A program made the position numbers and the translations under genes. Shown here in pieces: positions 31,756 to 41,223 of a stretch of 64,000 bases of DNA (its first letter is position 1; each line of letters starts with the position of its first letter). Below the pieces are notes generated by a model. That model was not told where the DNA came from, did not search any database, and saw only the letters and a list, made by a program, of their open reading frames with translations. The stretch lies in the NCBI RefSeq assembly GCF_003001955.1, contig NZ_PVNH01000008.1:124001-188000 (forward strand). Reading direction: 5' to 3'. The DNA comes from Prauserella shujinwangii (GTDB taxonomy: Bacteria > Actinomycetota > Actinomycetes > Mycobacteriales > Pseudonocardiaceae).

Positions 31756-34584
31756 ATGTCCGTGGGGACCTCCTCCACACCACCGTCCACGACCGAAGCA
31801 GCAGCGCCGCCCGTGCGGGTGATCCGCAGGGACGGCAGCGGGTCGCCGTTCGACCCCGGCAAGATCTCGGTGGCCATGACCAAGGCCTTCCTCGCGGTCG
31901 AGGGCGACGGCGCCGCGTCCTCCTCGCGGGTGCACCACGTCGTCGCCGAGCTCACCGGGCAGGTCGAGGCCTCCCTGCTCCGGCACGCCGGGGCGGAACC
32001 GACCCTGCACATCGAGCACATCCAGGACATGGTCGAGCTCGCGCTGATGCGCGCGGGCCACCACAAGGTCGCCCGCGCCTACGTGCTCTACCGGGAGGAA
32101 CGCGCCAGGGCCCGCGCGGCGGAACGGCCAGGGCCCGCGCGGCAGGACATCCGGGTCAGGGCAGGCGACGGCACGGTGGCGCCGCTGGACTGGGAGCGCG
32201 TCACGCGCGTCGTCGCCGAGGCCGTCGCCGGGCTGCCCGGTACCTCGGCCGAGCCCGTGCTCACCGAGGTCCGGCGCAGCCTCTACGACGGCATCACCGC
32301 CGACGAGCTTTCGCTCGCGCAGGTCATGGCCGCGCGCACGCTCGTCGAGCGGGAGCCCGCGTACTCGAGCGTGAGCGCCCGCCTGTTGCTGGACCGGCTG
32401 CGCGGCGAGGCACTCGGCCACCTGGCGGGCGGGCCCCGGCAGGCGAACCAGGCCGAGATGGCCGAGCGGTACCCGGCCTACTTCCGCGACTACGTCCGGC
32501 ACGCCGTCGGGCTGGAGCTGCTCAGCCCGGAGCTGACGACGTTCGACCTGGACCGGATCGCGGCGGCGCTGCGCCCCGAGCGGGACCTCGACTTCGGCTT
32601 CCTCGGCCTGCAGACCCTCTACGACCGCTACTTCCTGCACGAGCACGGAGTGCGCTTCGAGCTGCCGCAGGCGTTCTTCATGCGGGTCGCGATGGGTCTC
32701 GCGCTGCGCGAGGACGACCGCGAGGCGCGGGCGATCGAGTTCTACGAGCTGCTGTCGTCCTTCGACTTCATGGCCTCCACGCCAACCCTGTTCAACTCCG
32801 GGACCACCCGCCCCCAGCTGTCGTCCTGCTTCCTGACGACCGTGGACGACAATCTCGACGCGATCTTCCGCTCCTACCGCAACAACGCCCTGCTGGCCAA
32901 GTACTCCGGCGGGCTCGGCAACGACTGGACCCCGGTCCGCGGGCTCGGCGCGCACATCAAGGGCACCAACGGCCGCTCCCAGGGCGTCGTGCCGTTCCTC
33001 AAGATCGCCAACGACACGGCGGTGGCGGTCAACCAGGGCGGCAAGCGCAAGGGCGCGGCCTGCGCCTACCTGGAGACGTGGCACATCGACATCGAGGAGT
33101 TCCTCGACCTGCGCAAGAACACCGGCGACGAGCGCAGGCGGACCCACGACATGAACACCGCCAACTGGGTTCCCGACGAGTTCCTGCGCCGGGTCGAGGC
33201 GGACGGCGAGTGGACCCTGTTCTCCCCCGACGAGGTGCCCGACCTGCACGACCTCTACGGCACGGCGTTCGCCGAACGCTACCGCGCGTACGAGGCGGCC
33301 GCGGCGCGCGGCGAGATCGCCGTGTTCCGGACCGTGCGCGCCGTGGACCTGTGGCGGCGGATGCTCACGATGCTGTTCGAGACCGGGCACCCGTGGATCA
33401 CCTTCAAGGACCCGTGCAACCTGCGTTCCCCGCAGCAGCACGCCGGTGTCGTGCACTCGTCGAACCTGTGCACCGAGATCACCCTCAACACCAGCGCCGA
33501 CGAGGTGGCCGTGTGCAACCTGGGGTCGGTCAACCTCGCCCGGCACGTGACCGCGGACGGGCTGGACACCGGGCGGCTGCGGCGCACCGTGCGCACCGCG
33601 GTGCGGATGCTCGACAACGTGCTGGACATCAACTACTACACGATCCCCGAGGCCCGCCGGTCCAACCTGCGGCACCGGCCGATCGGGCTCGGCGTCATGG
33701 GCTACCAGGACGCGCTGTTCACGCTGGGCCTGCCGGTCGCGTCGGACGAGGCGGTCGAGTTCGCCGACCGCAGCATGGAGCACCTCAGCTACCACGCCAT
33801 CGCCGCGTCCGCCGACCTCGCCGCCGAGCGCGGCCGGTACGAGTCGTTCGACGGTTCCCTGTGGAGCCGGGGCATCCTGCCGATCGACTCGCTGCGGCTG
33901 CTCGCCGGGGCGCGGGAGGGCGACGGGCTCGACGTGGACACGTCCACCACGCTGGACTGGGACACGCTGCGGGAGCGCGTGCGCACGGCGGGCATGCGCA
34001 ACTCCAACGTGCTGGCGATCGCGCCCACGGCGACGATCTCCAACATCTGCGGGGTCGGCCAGTCGATCGAGCCGCTGTACCGCAACCTGTTCGTCAAGTC
34101 CAACATGTCCGGCGACTTCACGGTGGTGAACCCGCACCTGGTCGCGAGCCTCAAGGAGCGCGGCCTGTGGGACGAGGTCATGGTGTCGGACCTGAAGTAC
34201 TTCGACGGCAGCCTCGGCGAGATCGACCGCGTGCCCGCCGACCTGAAGCGGCTGTACGCCACCGCGTTCGAGGTGGACAGCCGCTGGCTGGTCGACGCGG
34301 CGTCGCGGCGGCAGAAGTGGATCGACCAGGCCCAGTCGCTGAACCTCTACCTGGCGTCGCCGAGCGGCCGCAAGCTCGACGAGCTGTACCGCCACGCGTG
34401 GCGCAAGGGCCTCAAGACGACGTACTACCTGCGGACGCAGGCGGCCACGCACGTCGAGAAAAGCACCCTGCGGGGCACCGACGGCAAGCTCAACGCCGTT
34501 CCCGTCGCCCCTGCCGCGCCCTCGCCCTCGCCGGAGCCCGCCGCGTGCCGGGTCGACGACCCCGGCTGCGAGGCCTGCCAGTGA
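31756..34584 (+). CDS. nrdA: Ribonucleoside-diphosphate reductase large (alpha) subunit, class Ic partner
   Basis: A 942-residue class I ribonucleotide reductase catalytic subunit; ATG 31756 behind CCAGGAG. An N-terminal ATP-cone ([19 protein letters not shown], about 17-110) and a second, weaker cone-like domain (about 130-210) precede the ten-stranded barrel. Cys358 in LSSCFL and Cys572 in NLCTEI are the active-site thiol and the radical-bearing cysteine position; the C-terminus CEACQ (Cys938, Cys941) is the shuttle pair for thioredoxin. Two ATP-cones are common in enzymes paired with class Ic NrdB. It makes all four deoxynucleotides with NrdB, 23 bases downstream. Confidence 0.94.
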   Translation: MSVGTSSTPPSTTEAAAPPVRVIRRDGSGSPFDPGKISVAMTKAFLAVEGDGAASSSRVHHVVAELTGQVEASLLRHAGAEPTLHIEHIQDMVELALMRAGHHKVARAYVLYREERARARAAERPGPARQDIRVRAGDGTVAPLDWERVTRVVAEAVAGLPGTSAEPVLTEVRRSLYDGITADELSLAQVMAARTLVEREPAYSSVSARLLLDRLRGEALGHLAGGPRQANQAEMAERYPAYFRDYVRHAVGLELLSPELTTFDLDRIAAALRPERDLDFGFLGLQTLYDRYFLHEHGVRFELPQAFFMRVAMGLALREDDREARAIEFYELLSSFDFMASTPTLFNSGTTRPQLSSCFLTTVDDNLDAIFRSYRNNALLAKYSGGLGNDWTPVRGLGAHIKGTNGRSQGVVPFLKIANDTAVAVNQGGKRKGAACAYLETWHIDIEEFLDLRKNTGDERRRTHDMNTANWVPDEFLRRVEADGEWTLFSPDEVPDLHDLYGTAFAERYRAYEAAAARGEIAVFRTVRAVDLWRRMLTMLFETGHPWITFKDPCNLRSPQQHAGVVHSSNLCTEITLNTSADEVAVCNLGSVNLARHVTADGLDTGRLRRTVRTAVRMLDNVLDINYYTIPEARRSNLRHRPIGLGVMGYQDALFTLGLPVASDEAVEFADRSMEHLSYHAIAASADLAAERGRYESFDGSLWSRGILPIDSLRLLAGAREGDGLDVDTSTTLDWDTLRERVRTAGMRNSNVLAIAPTATISNICGVGQSIEPLYRNLFVKSNMSGDFTVVNPHLVASLKERGLWDEVMVSDLKYFDGSLGEIDRVPADLKRLYATAFEVDSRWLVDAASRRQKWIDQAQSLNLYLASPSGRKLDELYRHAWRKGLKTTYYLRTQAATHVEKSTLRGTDGKLNAVPVAPAAPSPSPEPAACRVDDPGCEACQ

Positions 34585-34607
34585 ACCATCCACCGCAAGG
34601 AGCAAGC

Positions 34608-35681
34608 GTGACCACTGTGGACACACCGGACACGACCGGGCTCGGCGAGATCGCCCGCGGCGCCGCTCGCGTCAGCGTCGACGACAAGGCCATGCTGGGC
34701 GCCCGCGCCGACGTCAACCAGCTGCTGCCGCTCAAGTACGGCTGGGCGTGGGACAAGTACCTGGCCGGCTGCGACAACCACTGGATGCCCACCGAGGTGG
34801 CGATGCAGGCCGACATCGCGCTGTGGAAGTCCGAGGACGGGCTCACGGCCGACGAACGGCGGATGCTCAAGCGCAACCTGGGCTTCTTCGCCACCGCCGA
34901 GTCGCTCGTGGCCAACAACGTGGTGCTCGCCGTGTACCGGCACATCACCAACCCCGAGTGCCGCCAGTACCTCCTGCGGCAGGCGTTCGAGGAGGCCGTG
35001 CACACGCACACGTTCCAGTACATCTGCGAGAGCCTCGGGCTCGACGAGGGCGAGCTGTTCAACGCCTACCGCGAGGTCCCCTCGATCGCCGACAAGGACG
35101 CGTGGGCGCTGCGGTACACCCGCAACCTGGAGGACCCGGACTTCGCGACCGGCACGCCGGAGGCCGACCAGGCCTTCCTGCGTGACCTCGTGGCGTTCTA
35201 CGTCGTGTTCGAGGGGATGTGGTTCTACACCGGCTTCGCGCAGGTGCTCTCGCTCGGCAGGCGGAACAAGATGGTCGGCATCGCCGAGCAGTACCAGTAC
35301 ATCCTCCGGGACGAGTCGATCCACCTGAACTTCGGCATCGACTGCGTCAACCAGATCAAGCTGGAGAACCCGCACCTGTGGACGCCGGAGTTCCAGCGTG
35401 AGGTGCGGAACATGCTCGCCGAGGCGTGCGAGCTCGAGGTGGCGTACGCCCGCGACACCATGCCGCGGGGGATGCTCGGCCTCTCGGCGGAGCTGTGCGA
35501 GCAGTACATGCACTTCATCACCGACCGCCGGGCGGGGCAGCTGGGTCTCGAGCCGATCTTCGGGCAGCGGGAGAACCCGTTCCCGTGGATGTCGGAGGCG
35601 ATGGACCTGAAGAAGGAGAAGAACTTCTTCGAGACCAGGGTGATCGAGTACCGCAGCGGCGCCGCCCTCGACTGGGACTGA
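34608..35681 (+). CDS. nrdB: Ribonucleotide reductase small (beta) subunit, class Ic (Mn/Fe) type
   Basis: A 357-residue R2 protein, GTG 34608 behind CAAGGAGC. Metal ligands are Glu98, Glu129, His132, Glu202, Glu236 and His239 ([27 protein letters not shown]). The residue four after His132 is Phe136 where class Ia enzymes have the radical Tyr, and the first ligand is Glu, not Asp. This is the Chlamydia-type class Ic signature, and all seven positions match the chlamydial numbering with a constant offset of nine. The enzyme would use a Mn(IV)/Fe(III) cofactor instead of a tyrosyl radical. Confidence 0.94.
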   Translation: MTTVDTPDTTGLGEIARGAARVSVDDKAMLGARADVNQLLPLKYGWAWDKYLAGCDNHWMPTEVAMQADIALWKSEDGLTADERRMLKRNLGFFATAESLVANNVVLAVYRHITNPECRQYLLRQAFEEAVHTHTFQYICESLGLDEGELFNAYREVPSIADKDAWALRYTRNLEDPDFATGTPEADQAFLRDLVAFYVVFEGMWFYTGFAQVLSLGRRNKMVGIAEQYQYILRDESIHLNFGIDCVNQIKLENPHLWTPEFQREVRNMLAEACELEVAYARDTMPRGMLGLSAELCEQYMHFITDRRAGQLGLEPIFGQRENPFPWMSEAMDLKKEKNFFETRVIEYRSGAALDWD

Positions 35682-35687
35682 GCCAGA

Positions 35688-35792
35688 CCCCCAGGCTACC
35701 TTGGTCGCGGCCCACCCGTCTCCCCCCGCCACCCAGGCGGAGACGCTGTGCGCCGCTGCGTTCGATTCACGCGACCAAGGTGGCCTTGGGGG
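35688..35792. terminator. Long interrupted inverted repeat after nrdB
   Basis: Arms at 35688-35709 and 35770-35792 are complementary over about 22 bases with one mismatch and one inserted base; both contain ACCAAGGT / ACCTTGGT and a run of C or G. The 60-base interior is otherwise unremarkable. The same arm phrase (ACCAAGGTGGCC followed by TGGGGG) is found at 43233-43285. It begins 6 bases after the nrdB stop, so a terminator is likely. Confidence 0.6.
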
Positions 35793-35898
35793 ACCACCCG
35801 CGACCTCCGGCACCGAACGGTTGACGCCTCTTGTCAGATTGCCAACAGTACGGGACCGTGGAGGCGGTTGCTCCGACAGCGAATACGGGGTGGTGACG

Positions 35899-37350
35899 AT
35901 GACGTCGGCCGTCGGCAGGATGACGGGGACCATCAGGGAACGGGTGCCCACGCTCACCGCCCTGCCCCTGCCCAGGGCGGTGGACCGGCGCATCCTCGCG
36001 AAGCGGTGGCCCGTGCGCGAGCTCGCCGCCCCGCCCGCGGGCAGCGGCCTCGAACCGGTTCTCGGCGACGAGGGCCCGCCGCTGATCGGGCACACGCTCG
36101 ACTTCATGCGCTACGGCGTCGACTACGCGCTGCGGCGCATCGAGCTGTACGGCCCCGTCTTCTGGTCCGGCGCGTTCGGCCGCCGGATCGTCACCCTCGC
36201 CAGCCCCGAGGCCACCCAGATCGCACTGGTGAACAAGGACAAGGCGTTCTCCCAGGAGGGCTGGCGGTTCTTCATCGAGCGGTTCTTCCACCGGGGACTG
36301 ATGCTGCTCGACTTCGGCGAGCACCACATGCACCGGCGGATCATGCAGGAGGCGTTCACCCGCGACCGGCTGGTGAACTACGTCGGCCAGATGGGGCCCA
36401 CGCTCCGGGCCGGCATCGCCGACTGGGAGTCGAACCCGGCTCCCCGGCTGTACTGGTCGCTCAAGCAGCTGACGCTCGATGTCGCCACGCGCGTGTTCAT
36501 GAACATGCGCAGCGGCCCCGAGGCCCACGCGGTCAACCGGGCGTTCGTCGACACCGTCCGCGCGGCCACGGCGGTGGTCCGTCTTCCGGTCCCCGGCGGG
36601 CGCTGGGCGGCAGGCCTGCACGGGCGCAAGGTTCTGGAGAGCTACTTCGCCCGCAACCTGCCCGCCAAGCGCGCGGCCCCGGGCGACGACCTGTTCTCCG
36701 CGCTGTGCGAGGCCACCACCGAGGACGGCGAGCGGTTCACCGACGCCGACGTAATCAACCACATGATCTTCCTGATGATGGCCGCGCACGACACCTCGAC
36801 CATCACCAGCGCGGCCGCCGCGTACTACCTCGCCAGGTACCCGGAGTGGCAGGAGCGGGCGAGGGAGGAGTCGCTCCGGCTCGGCGACGACATCCCGGAC
36901 ATCGAGGCGGTCGAGAGCCTGCGGACGCTCGACCTGGTGATCAAGGAGGCGCTCCGGCTGGTGGCGCCGGTGCCGAGCCTGTCCCGGATGACGGTCAGGG
37001 ACACCGAGGTACTCGGCCGGTACATCCCGGAGGGCACGCTGGTCGGGGTCTCCCCCACCGCCAACCACTTCGACGCGCGGTACTGGACCGACCCGCACAC
37101 GTTCGACCCGGAACGCTTCGCCGACGACCGCAGGGAGGACAAGTCACACCGGTACGCCTGGCTGCCGTTCGGCGGCGGGGCGCACAAGTGCATCGGCCTG
37201 CACTTCGGCACGCTGGAGGTGAAGCTGCTGCTGCACGAGATGCTGCGGGCCTACCGCTGGACCGTGCCCAGGGACTACACGGTGCGGTGGGACTACGTGT
37301 CACTCCCCGTGCCCGTGGACGGCCTCCCCGTGCGGCTGCACCGCCGGTGA
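35899..37350 (+). CDS. Cytochrome P450
   Basis: A 483-residue P450. The heme-binding loop FGGGAHKCIGLHFG contains the thiolate Cys, the K-helix ExxR is EALR, and the I-helix oxygen-activation motif is AAHDTST with the Asp-Thr pair. The N-terminus has no membrane anchor, so it is a soluble bacterial P450 that would need separate ferredoxin partners, none of which is encoded nearby. ATG 35899 is used; GTG 35890 is an in-frame alternative. Isolated genes of this kind often hydroxylate lipids or xenobiotics; the substrate is unknown. Confidence 0.92.
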   Translation: MTSAVGRMTGTIRERVPTLTALPLPRAVDRRILAKRWPVRELAAPPAGSGLEPVLGDEGPPLIGHTLDFMRYGVDYALRRIELYGPVFWSGAFGRRIVTLASPEATQIALVNKDKAFSQEGWRFFIERFFHRGLMLLDFGEHHMHRRIMQEAFTRDRLVNYVGQMGPTLRAGIADWESNPAPRLYWSLKQLTLDVATRVFMNMRSGPEAHAVNRAFVDTVRAATAVVRLPVPGGRWAAGLHGRKVLESYFARNLPAKRAAPGDDLFSALCEATTEDGERFTDADVINHMIFLMMAAHDTSTITSAAAAYYLARYPEWQERAREESLRLGDDIPDIEAVESLRTLDLVIKEALRLVAPVPSLSRMTVRDTEVLGRYIPEGTLVGVSPTANHFDARYWTDPHTFDPERFADDRREDKSHRYAWLPFGGGAHKCIGLHFGTLEVKLLLHEMLRAYRWTVPRDYTVRWDYVSLPVPVDGLPVRLHRR

Positions 37351-37545
37351 GCGGCGGCGACGGACACGCGTGATCATCACACAGCGTGTTCCCCGCAGGA
37401 CACACCACCACCCTTTCAGCCGGTAGACATGGCGGACGGGGCATGATGCGGTATCAAGGCTCTCGGCCGACCCACGCCGATCCGGGGTTCCCCGACCTCC
37501 TGACGGCGGTGTGTCGGCCCTCATCGCTTCCGGGAGAGGTGAAGT

Positions 37546-39408
37546 GTGCCGGAACCTGGTGGCGCACCAGGGGTGGAGGAGATCGTCCGGAGATGGGCGG
37601 CGACGCTCGCTGACGCGGAAGGGGTAACACGACCCGGCGACGAACTCGAACGAGTCCTCCGCGCGGTGGCCGAGGAGTCCCGTGCGCAGGCTGACGCCGA
37701 ACGGGAAGCGCTGGTCCATCGCTTCGCGGCGTTCTACGACGCCGCCCCGATCGGCGTGGCGCTCACCGACCGGGACGGCCGGATCGTCGACGCCAACCCG
37801 GCGCTGGCCAAGATGCTCGGCCGCCAGGTCGACGACCTGCGCGGCACCCCGGTCACGGAGCTGGCCGAGTCCGCCGCCGACGCGGAGCTGATCCGGGCGG
37901 CGTTCGCCGACCTCGGCACGGTGCGGCGGCCCCGCGTCCGGGAGCCGCTCGATCTCGCCTCCGCCGAGGACGACGTCCCGGTGCGCGCGAGACTGACGAT
38001 CGCCGGGCTGCCCGGCAGCGAACGGGAGCCGGTGTACCCCGTCCTGATGTTCGAGGACGTCAGCGAGCTCGACCTGCTGCACGAGACCCTGCGCAGGCAG
38101 ACCGTGCACGACCAGCTCACCGGCCTGCCCAACGCGGGCAGCTTCGTCAACCGGCTCGAGGCGACGCTCGCCGGTTCCGCGGACGGCGAGCAGATCGCAC
38201 TCGTCTACCTCGACATCGACGGCTTCAAGGTCGTCAACGACGGGCTGGGACCCGGCGCCGGTGACGAGATGCTGCGCCACGTGGCCCGCAAGCTCAGGGC
38301 GGTGTTCACCGACCACGAGGCCTTCCTCGCCCGGCTCTCCGGAGACGGCTTCGCCGTCCTCCTGCGCGGGAACCTGACCAGCACCGACGTCATCGACCTC
38401 GTCGAGGAGGCGATGGCGGAGCTGGCCGAGCCCATCTACCTCGGCGGCCGGGGCGTCGGGGTCAGCGTCAGCGTCGGCATCGTCGTCCGCGAAGCCGCCG
38501 GGCAGACCCAGGAGGACCTGCACCGGGCCGCCGAGATCACGCTGCACCGCGCCAAGGAGAACGGGCGCGCGCAGTGGATGCTGTTCGAGCCGGAGCTGGA
38601 CCGGTGGGACCGCCGCCGCTACGGCATCGGAGCCGTGATCGCGGGCGGGCTGGAGAACGGCGAGTTCGAGATCGAGTACCAGCCGACCGTCAAGCTCGAC
38701 GGCAGCAACGAGATCGCGGTCGTCAACGCCGCCCTGCGCTGGAACCACCCCGAGCACGGGCAGCTGCGGCCCCGCGAGTTCTACCCGCTCGCCGACACGA
38801 CCGGCATGACGCTCGCCCTCGGCCGCTGGCTGCTCGCCGCGTCCCTGCGCCAGGCCGCGGGCTGGCGCGCCGAGTTCGGCCCCGCCGCGCCGGACCTGTG
38901 CCTGCCACTGCCCAACCGGCTCGCCATCGACAGCAACCTCGTCGGGCTGGTCCGCGACGAGCTGAAGGAGACCGGGTTCCCGCCGGGGAAGATGCGGCTG
39001 TGCGCCGATACCAGGGCGCTGCTCGACCCGCGCGGCGAGGCGCTCGAGGCGCTGTCCGTGCTGTCCGAGCTGGACGTGCAGATCGCGATGGTCGTCACCG
39101 GGGCCGCCGACCTGGAGCTGATCAACGCGCAGAAGCTGCCCGTGGGGTTCGTCGTGGTGTCGGGTCCGCTCGTGGACGCCTTCGCCGACGACGAGCCCGA
39201 CGCCGCGGGCGCCCGCACGCACCTGGCCACGCTGCTGCGGCGCTGCCGGGAGCTCGGCCTGCACCGGGTGGGCGCCGAGAACGTCCGCGGCCTGGAACAC
39301 GCCCGCAGGTTGCGCGAGGTCGGCATCGTCGCCGCCCGCGGGCCCGTCTTCGGCGGGCCGGTCACGTCCGCCGAGGTCGAGGCGCTGATCCGGAAGAACG
39401 CCGGCTGA
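37546..39408 (+). CDS. PAS-GGDEF-EAL protein with both catalytic motifs degenerate
   Basis: A 620-residue protein, GTG 37546 behind GAGAGGTGAAG. A PAS domain (about 60-170) with DRDGRIVDANPALAKMLG is followed by a diguanylate-cyclase fold (about 180-345) that keeps DIDGFKVVND but has SGDGF (265-269) in place of GGDEF. The EAL fold (about 360-615) has VNAALRW (393-399) instead of EALLRW and lacks the DDFGTG loop. Neither cyclase nor phosphodiesterase activity is expected. It probably acts as a c-di-GMP receptor or a scaffold. It stands alone between P450 and bcp genes. Confidence 0.9.
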   Translation: MPEPGGAPGVEEIVRRWAATLADAEGVTRPGDELERVLRAVAEESRAQADAEREALVHRFAAFYDAAPIGVALTDRDGRIVDANPALAKMLGRQVDDLRGTPVTELAESAADAELIRAAFADLGTVRRPRVREPLDLASAEDDVPVRARLTIAGLPGSEREPVYPVLMFEDVSELDLLHETLRRQTVHDQLTGLPNAGSFVNRLEATLAGSADGEQIALVYLDIDGFKVVNDGLGPGAGDEMLRHVARKLRAVFTDHEAFLARLSGDGFAVLLRGNLTSTDVIDLVEEAMAELAEPIYLGGRGVGVSVSVGIVVREAAGQTQEDLHRAAEITLHRAKENGRAQWMLFEPELDRWDRRRYGIGAVIAGGLENGEFEIEYQPTVKLDGSNEIAVVNAALRWNHPEHGQLRPREFYPLADTTGMTLALGRWLLAASLRQAAGWRAEFGPAAPDLCLPLPNRLAIDSNLVGLVRDELKETGFPPGKMRLCADTRALLDPRGEALEALSVLSELDVQIAMVVTGAADLELINAQKLPVGFVVVSGPLVDAFADDEPDAAGARTHLATLLRRCRELGLHRVGAENVRGLEHARRLREVGIVAARGPVFGGPVTSAEVEALIRKNAG

Positions 39409-39432
39409 CCCGCCCTGCCGTATTCTCCAGCC

Positions 39433-39900
39433 ATGCGACACGGTGATCTGGCGCCCGACTTCACGCTGCCCGACGACCAGGGGACGCAGCGCAGGCTCTC
39501 GGAGTTCCTGGAGACGGGACCGGTGGTGCTGTTCTTCTACCCGGCCGCCATGACGCCGGGGTGCACGGCAGAGAGCTGCCAGTTCCGCGACCTCGCGGCC
39601 GAGTTCGCGGAGGTCGGCGCCCACCGGGTCGGCATCAGCCCGGACGCGGTCGGCAAGCAGCGTGAGTTCGCCAGCACGCACGGCTTCGACTTCCCGCTGC
39701 TGTCCGACCCCGAGGGGGAGGTCGCGGCGCAGTTCGGCGTGCGGCGCCGGTTCGGCCCGCTGCTCACCCGCAGGCACACCTTCGTCGTCGACACGGACCG
39801 CCGCGTGCTCGCGGTCATCAAGAGCGAGCTGCGGATGAGCGTGCACGCCGACAAGGCACTCGAGGTGCTGCGCGCCCGGCCGCGGAACTCACGTCCCTGA
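39433..39900 (+). CDS. bcp: Bcp-type peroxiredoxin
   Basis: A 155-residue thiol peroxidase of the Bcp/PrxQ group. PAAMTPGCTAESCQFRD holds the peroxidatic Cys44 and a resolving Cys49 five residues later, typical of the atypical 2-Cys PrxQ alpha2-helix type. ATG 39433 stands 6 bases after a -10 TATTCT, so the transcript is probably leaderless. It would reduce H2O2 and organic peroxides with thioredoxin or mycoredoxin. It converges on the LCP gene across a 53-base gap. Confidence 0.93.
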   Translation: MRHGDLAPDFTLPDDQGTQRRLSEFLETGPVVLFFYPAAMTPGCTAESCQFRDLAAEFAEVGAHRVGISPDAVGKQREFASTHGFDFPLLSDPEGEVAAQFGVRRRFGPLLTRRHTFVVDTDRRVLAVIKSELRMSVHADKALEVLRARPRNSRP

Positions 39901-39935
39901 ACGCGGCACTCGCGGCCCCGAACACGGCACTCGCG
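39901..39935. repeat. Short direct repeat between convergent genes
   Basis: ACGCGGCACTCGCG (39901-39914) is repeated as ACACGGCACTCGCG (39922-39935) directly after the bcp stop codon and before the LCP stop. The same phrase is found at 17423-17456. A terminator role is possible, but the repeats are direct, not inverted. Confidence 0.6.
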
Positions 39936-39953
39936 TTGCCGGGCGCGGCACGG

Positions 39954-41126
39954 TCAGTTGACGATCACGCTGTCCGGCACCGGGGTGTCGTTGCGCAGGG
40001 CGTCGAGCAGTTGCTGCGACTTCGCCTCGTCCCAGTACTCCGCCGAGGCCGACGTGGTCGGCATCGTCGTGGTGACCACGCCCCCGCCGGAGATGCCGCG
40101 CATCGCCCACGCGAGCCCGACCAGGTGGTGCAGGTGGTCGCCGGAGTCCATGGTCAGCGCGTCGGGCGCCGAGGACAGCAGCGGGAACAGGTGGAACGGG
40201 TTCAGCAGCGTGGCCGGACTGGCGATCTCGTCGGCCAGCGCGCCGATGAACTTCCGCTGGTTGGCCACCCGGTCGAGGTCCGAGCGGGGGGTGGCCGAGC
40301 TGTAGCGCATGCGGACGAACCCGAGTGCCTGCGCGCCGTCCAGCGTCTGCTCGCCGGCGGGGATCACCACGCCGGTCTTGGTGTCCTTCATCCGCTCCGG
40401 GATGGTCATCTCGACCCCGCCGACGGCGTCGACGATGTTGGCGAACCCGCCGAACCCGATCTCCGCGTAGTGGTCGATGCGCAGTCCGGTGGCCTGCTCG
40501 ACGGTCTGCGCGAGCAGGGGTGCGCCCCCGAACGAGAACGCCGCGTTGATCTTGTTGGTGCCGTGGCCGGGGATCTCCACCTGGGAGTCGCGCGGCAGGC
40601 TGAGCAGTGTCGGCGCCGTGTCGTTGTCGGGGATGTGGGCGATCATGATCGTGTCGGTGCGCTGGCCGCCGGAGTCGCCGGTCGACAGCCTCGCCTGCTC
40701 CTCCGGGTCCAACCCGGCCCTGGAGTCCGAGCCCACGATCAGCCAGTTGGTGCCCTCGGCCGCGGCCGGCTTGCCGTCGTACTCGGGCAGCGCGTCGATC
40801 CGGTTGATCGAGAACTCCAGGTAGACCCAGGTGCCCGCGACGAACAGCACGAGCACCATGAACAGGCTCAGCGCGACACGGCCGAAGGTCCACTTCTTCC
40901 GCTTCGGCTTCCCGCCGCCGGGCGGCGGGCCCTGCCGCGCGGGCGGCGGCTGGTGGGGCGGCGGCGCGACCCGAGTGCGCTGCGGTGGGCGCTGCCGCGC
41001 GCCCTCCCTCCCCGGCACGGGGAGCATCTGCGCACGCTGGTGCTCCCGGGGACCGCGGGGCGGCTGACGGCGCCCTGGATGGGGCCGCTGCCCGCCGCCG
41101 TGCCCGCCGTGTCCGCCGTAGGTCAT
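39954..41126 (-). CDS. LytR-CpsA-Psr (LCP) family cell-wall glycopolymer ligase
   Basis: A 390-residue type II membrane protein. A long Gly/His/Pro/Arg-rich cytoplasmic tail (1-80) precedes one helix (about 84-104, GRVALSLFMVLVLFVAGTWV). The LCP domain follows with WLIVGSDSR, RTDTIMIAHI, LSLPRDSQVEI, KINAAFSFGG and ALGFVRMRYS carrying the conserved Arg and Asp residues. In actinobacteria LCP proteins such as Lcp1 attach arabinogalactan or other glycopolymers to peptidoglycan. The protein would act at the outer face of the membrane. Its gene is separate from other wall genes. Confidence 0.92.
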   Translation of the reverse strand: MTYGGHGGHGGGQRPHPGRRQPPRGPREHQRAQMLPVPGREGARQRPPQRTRVAPPPHQPPPARQGPPPGGGKPKRKKWTFGRVALSLFMVLVLFVAGTWVYLEFSINRIDALPEYDGKPAAAEGTNWLIVGSDSRAGLDPEEQARLSTGDSGGQRTDTIMIAHIPDNDTAPTLLSLPRDSQVEIPGHGTNKINAAFSFGGAPLLAQTVEQATGLRIDHYAEIGFGGFANIVDAVGGVEMTIPERMKDTKTGVVIPAGEQTLDGAQALGFVRMRYSSATPRSDLDRVANQRKFIGALADEIASPATLLNPFHLFPLLSSAPDALTMDSGDHLHHLVGLAWAMRGISGGGVVTTTMPTTSASAEYWDEAKSQQLLDALRNDTPVPDSVIVN

Positions 41127-41223
41127 CGCCTCTCCCGATTCGGTCTCCGGCCGTGTCGCCGCCTAGTGAACCGCACTCCCCCGGTGTGTGGACGTGCGGC
41201 ACCCCGATCGGGTTGTGCGCACG

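Noticed and set aside
31626-35681. A single giant 1351-residue protein
   Set aside because: It is out-of-frame readthrough over nrdA joined to the real nrdB; the nrdB part alone is conserved and has its own ribosome site.
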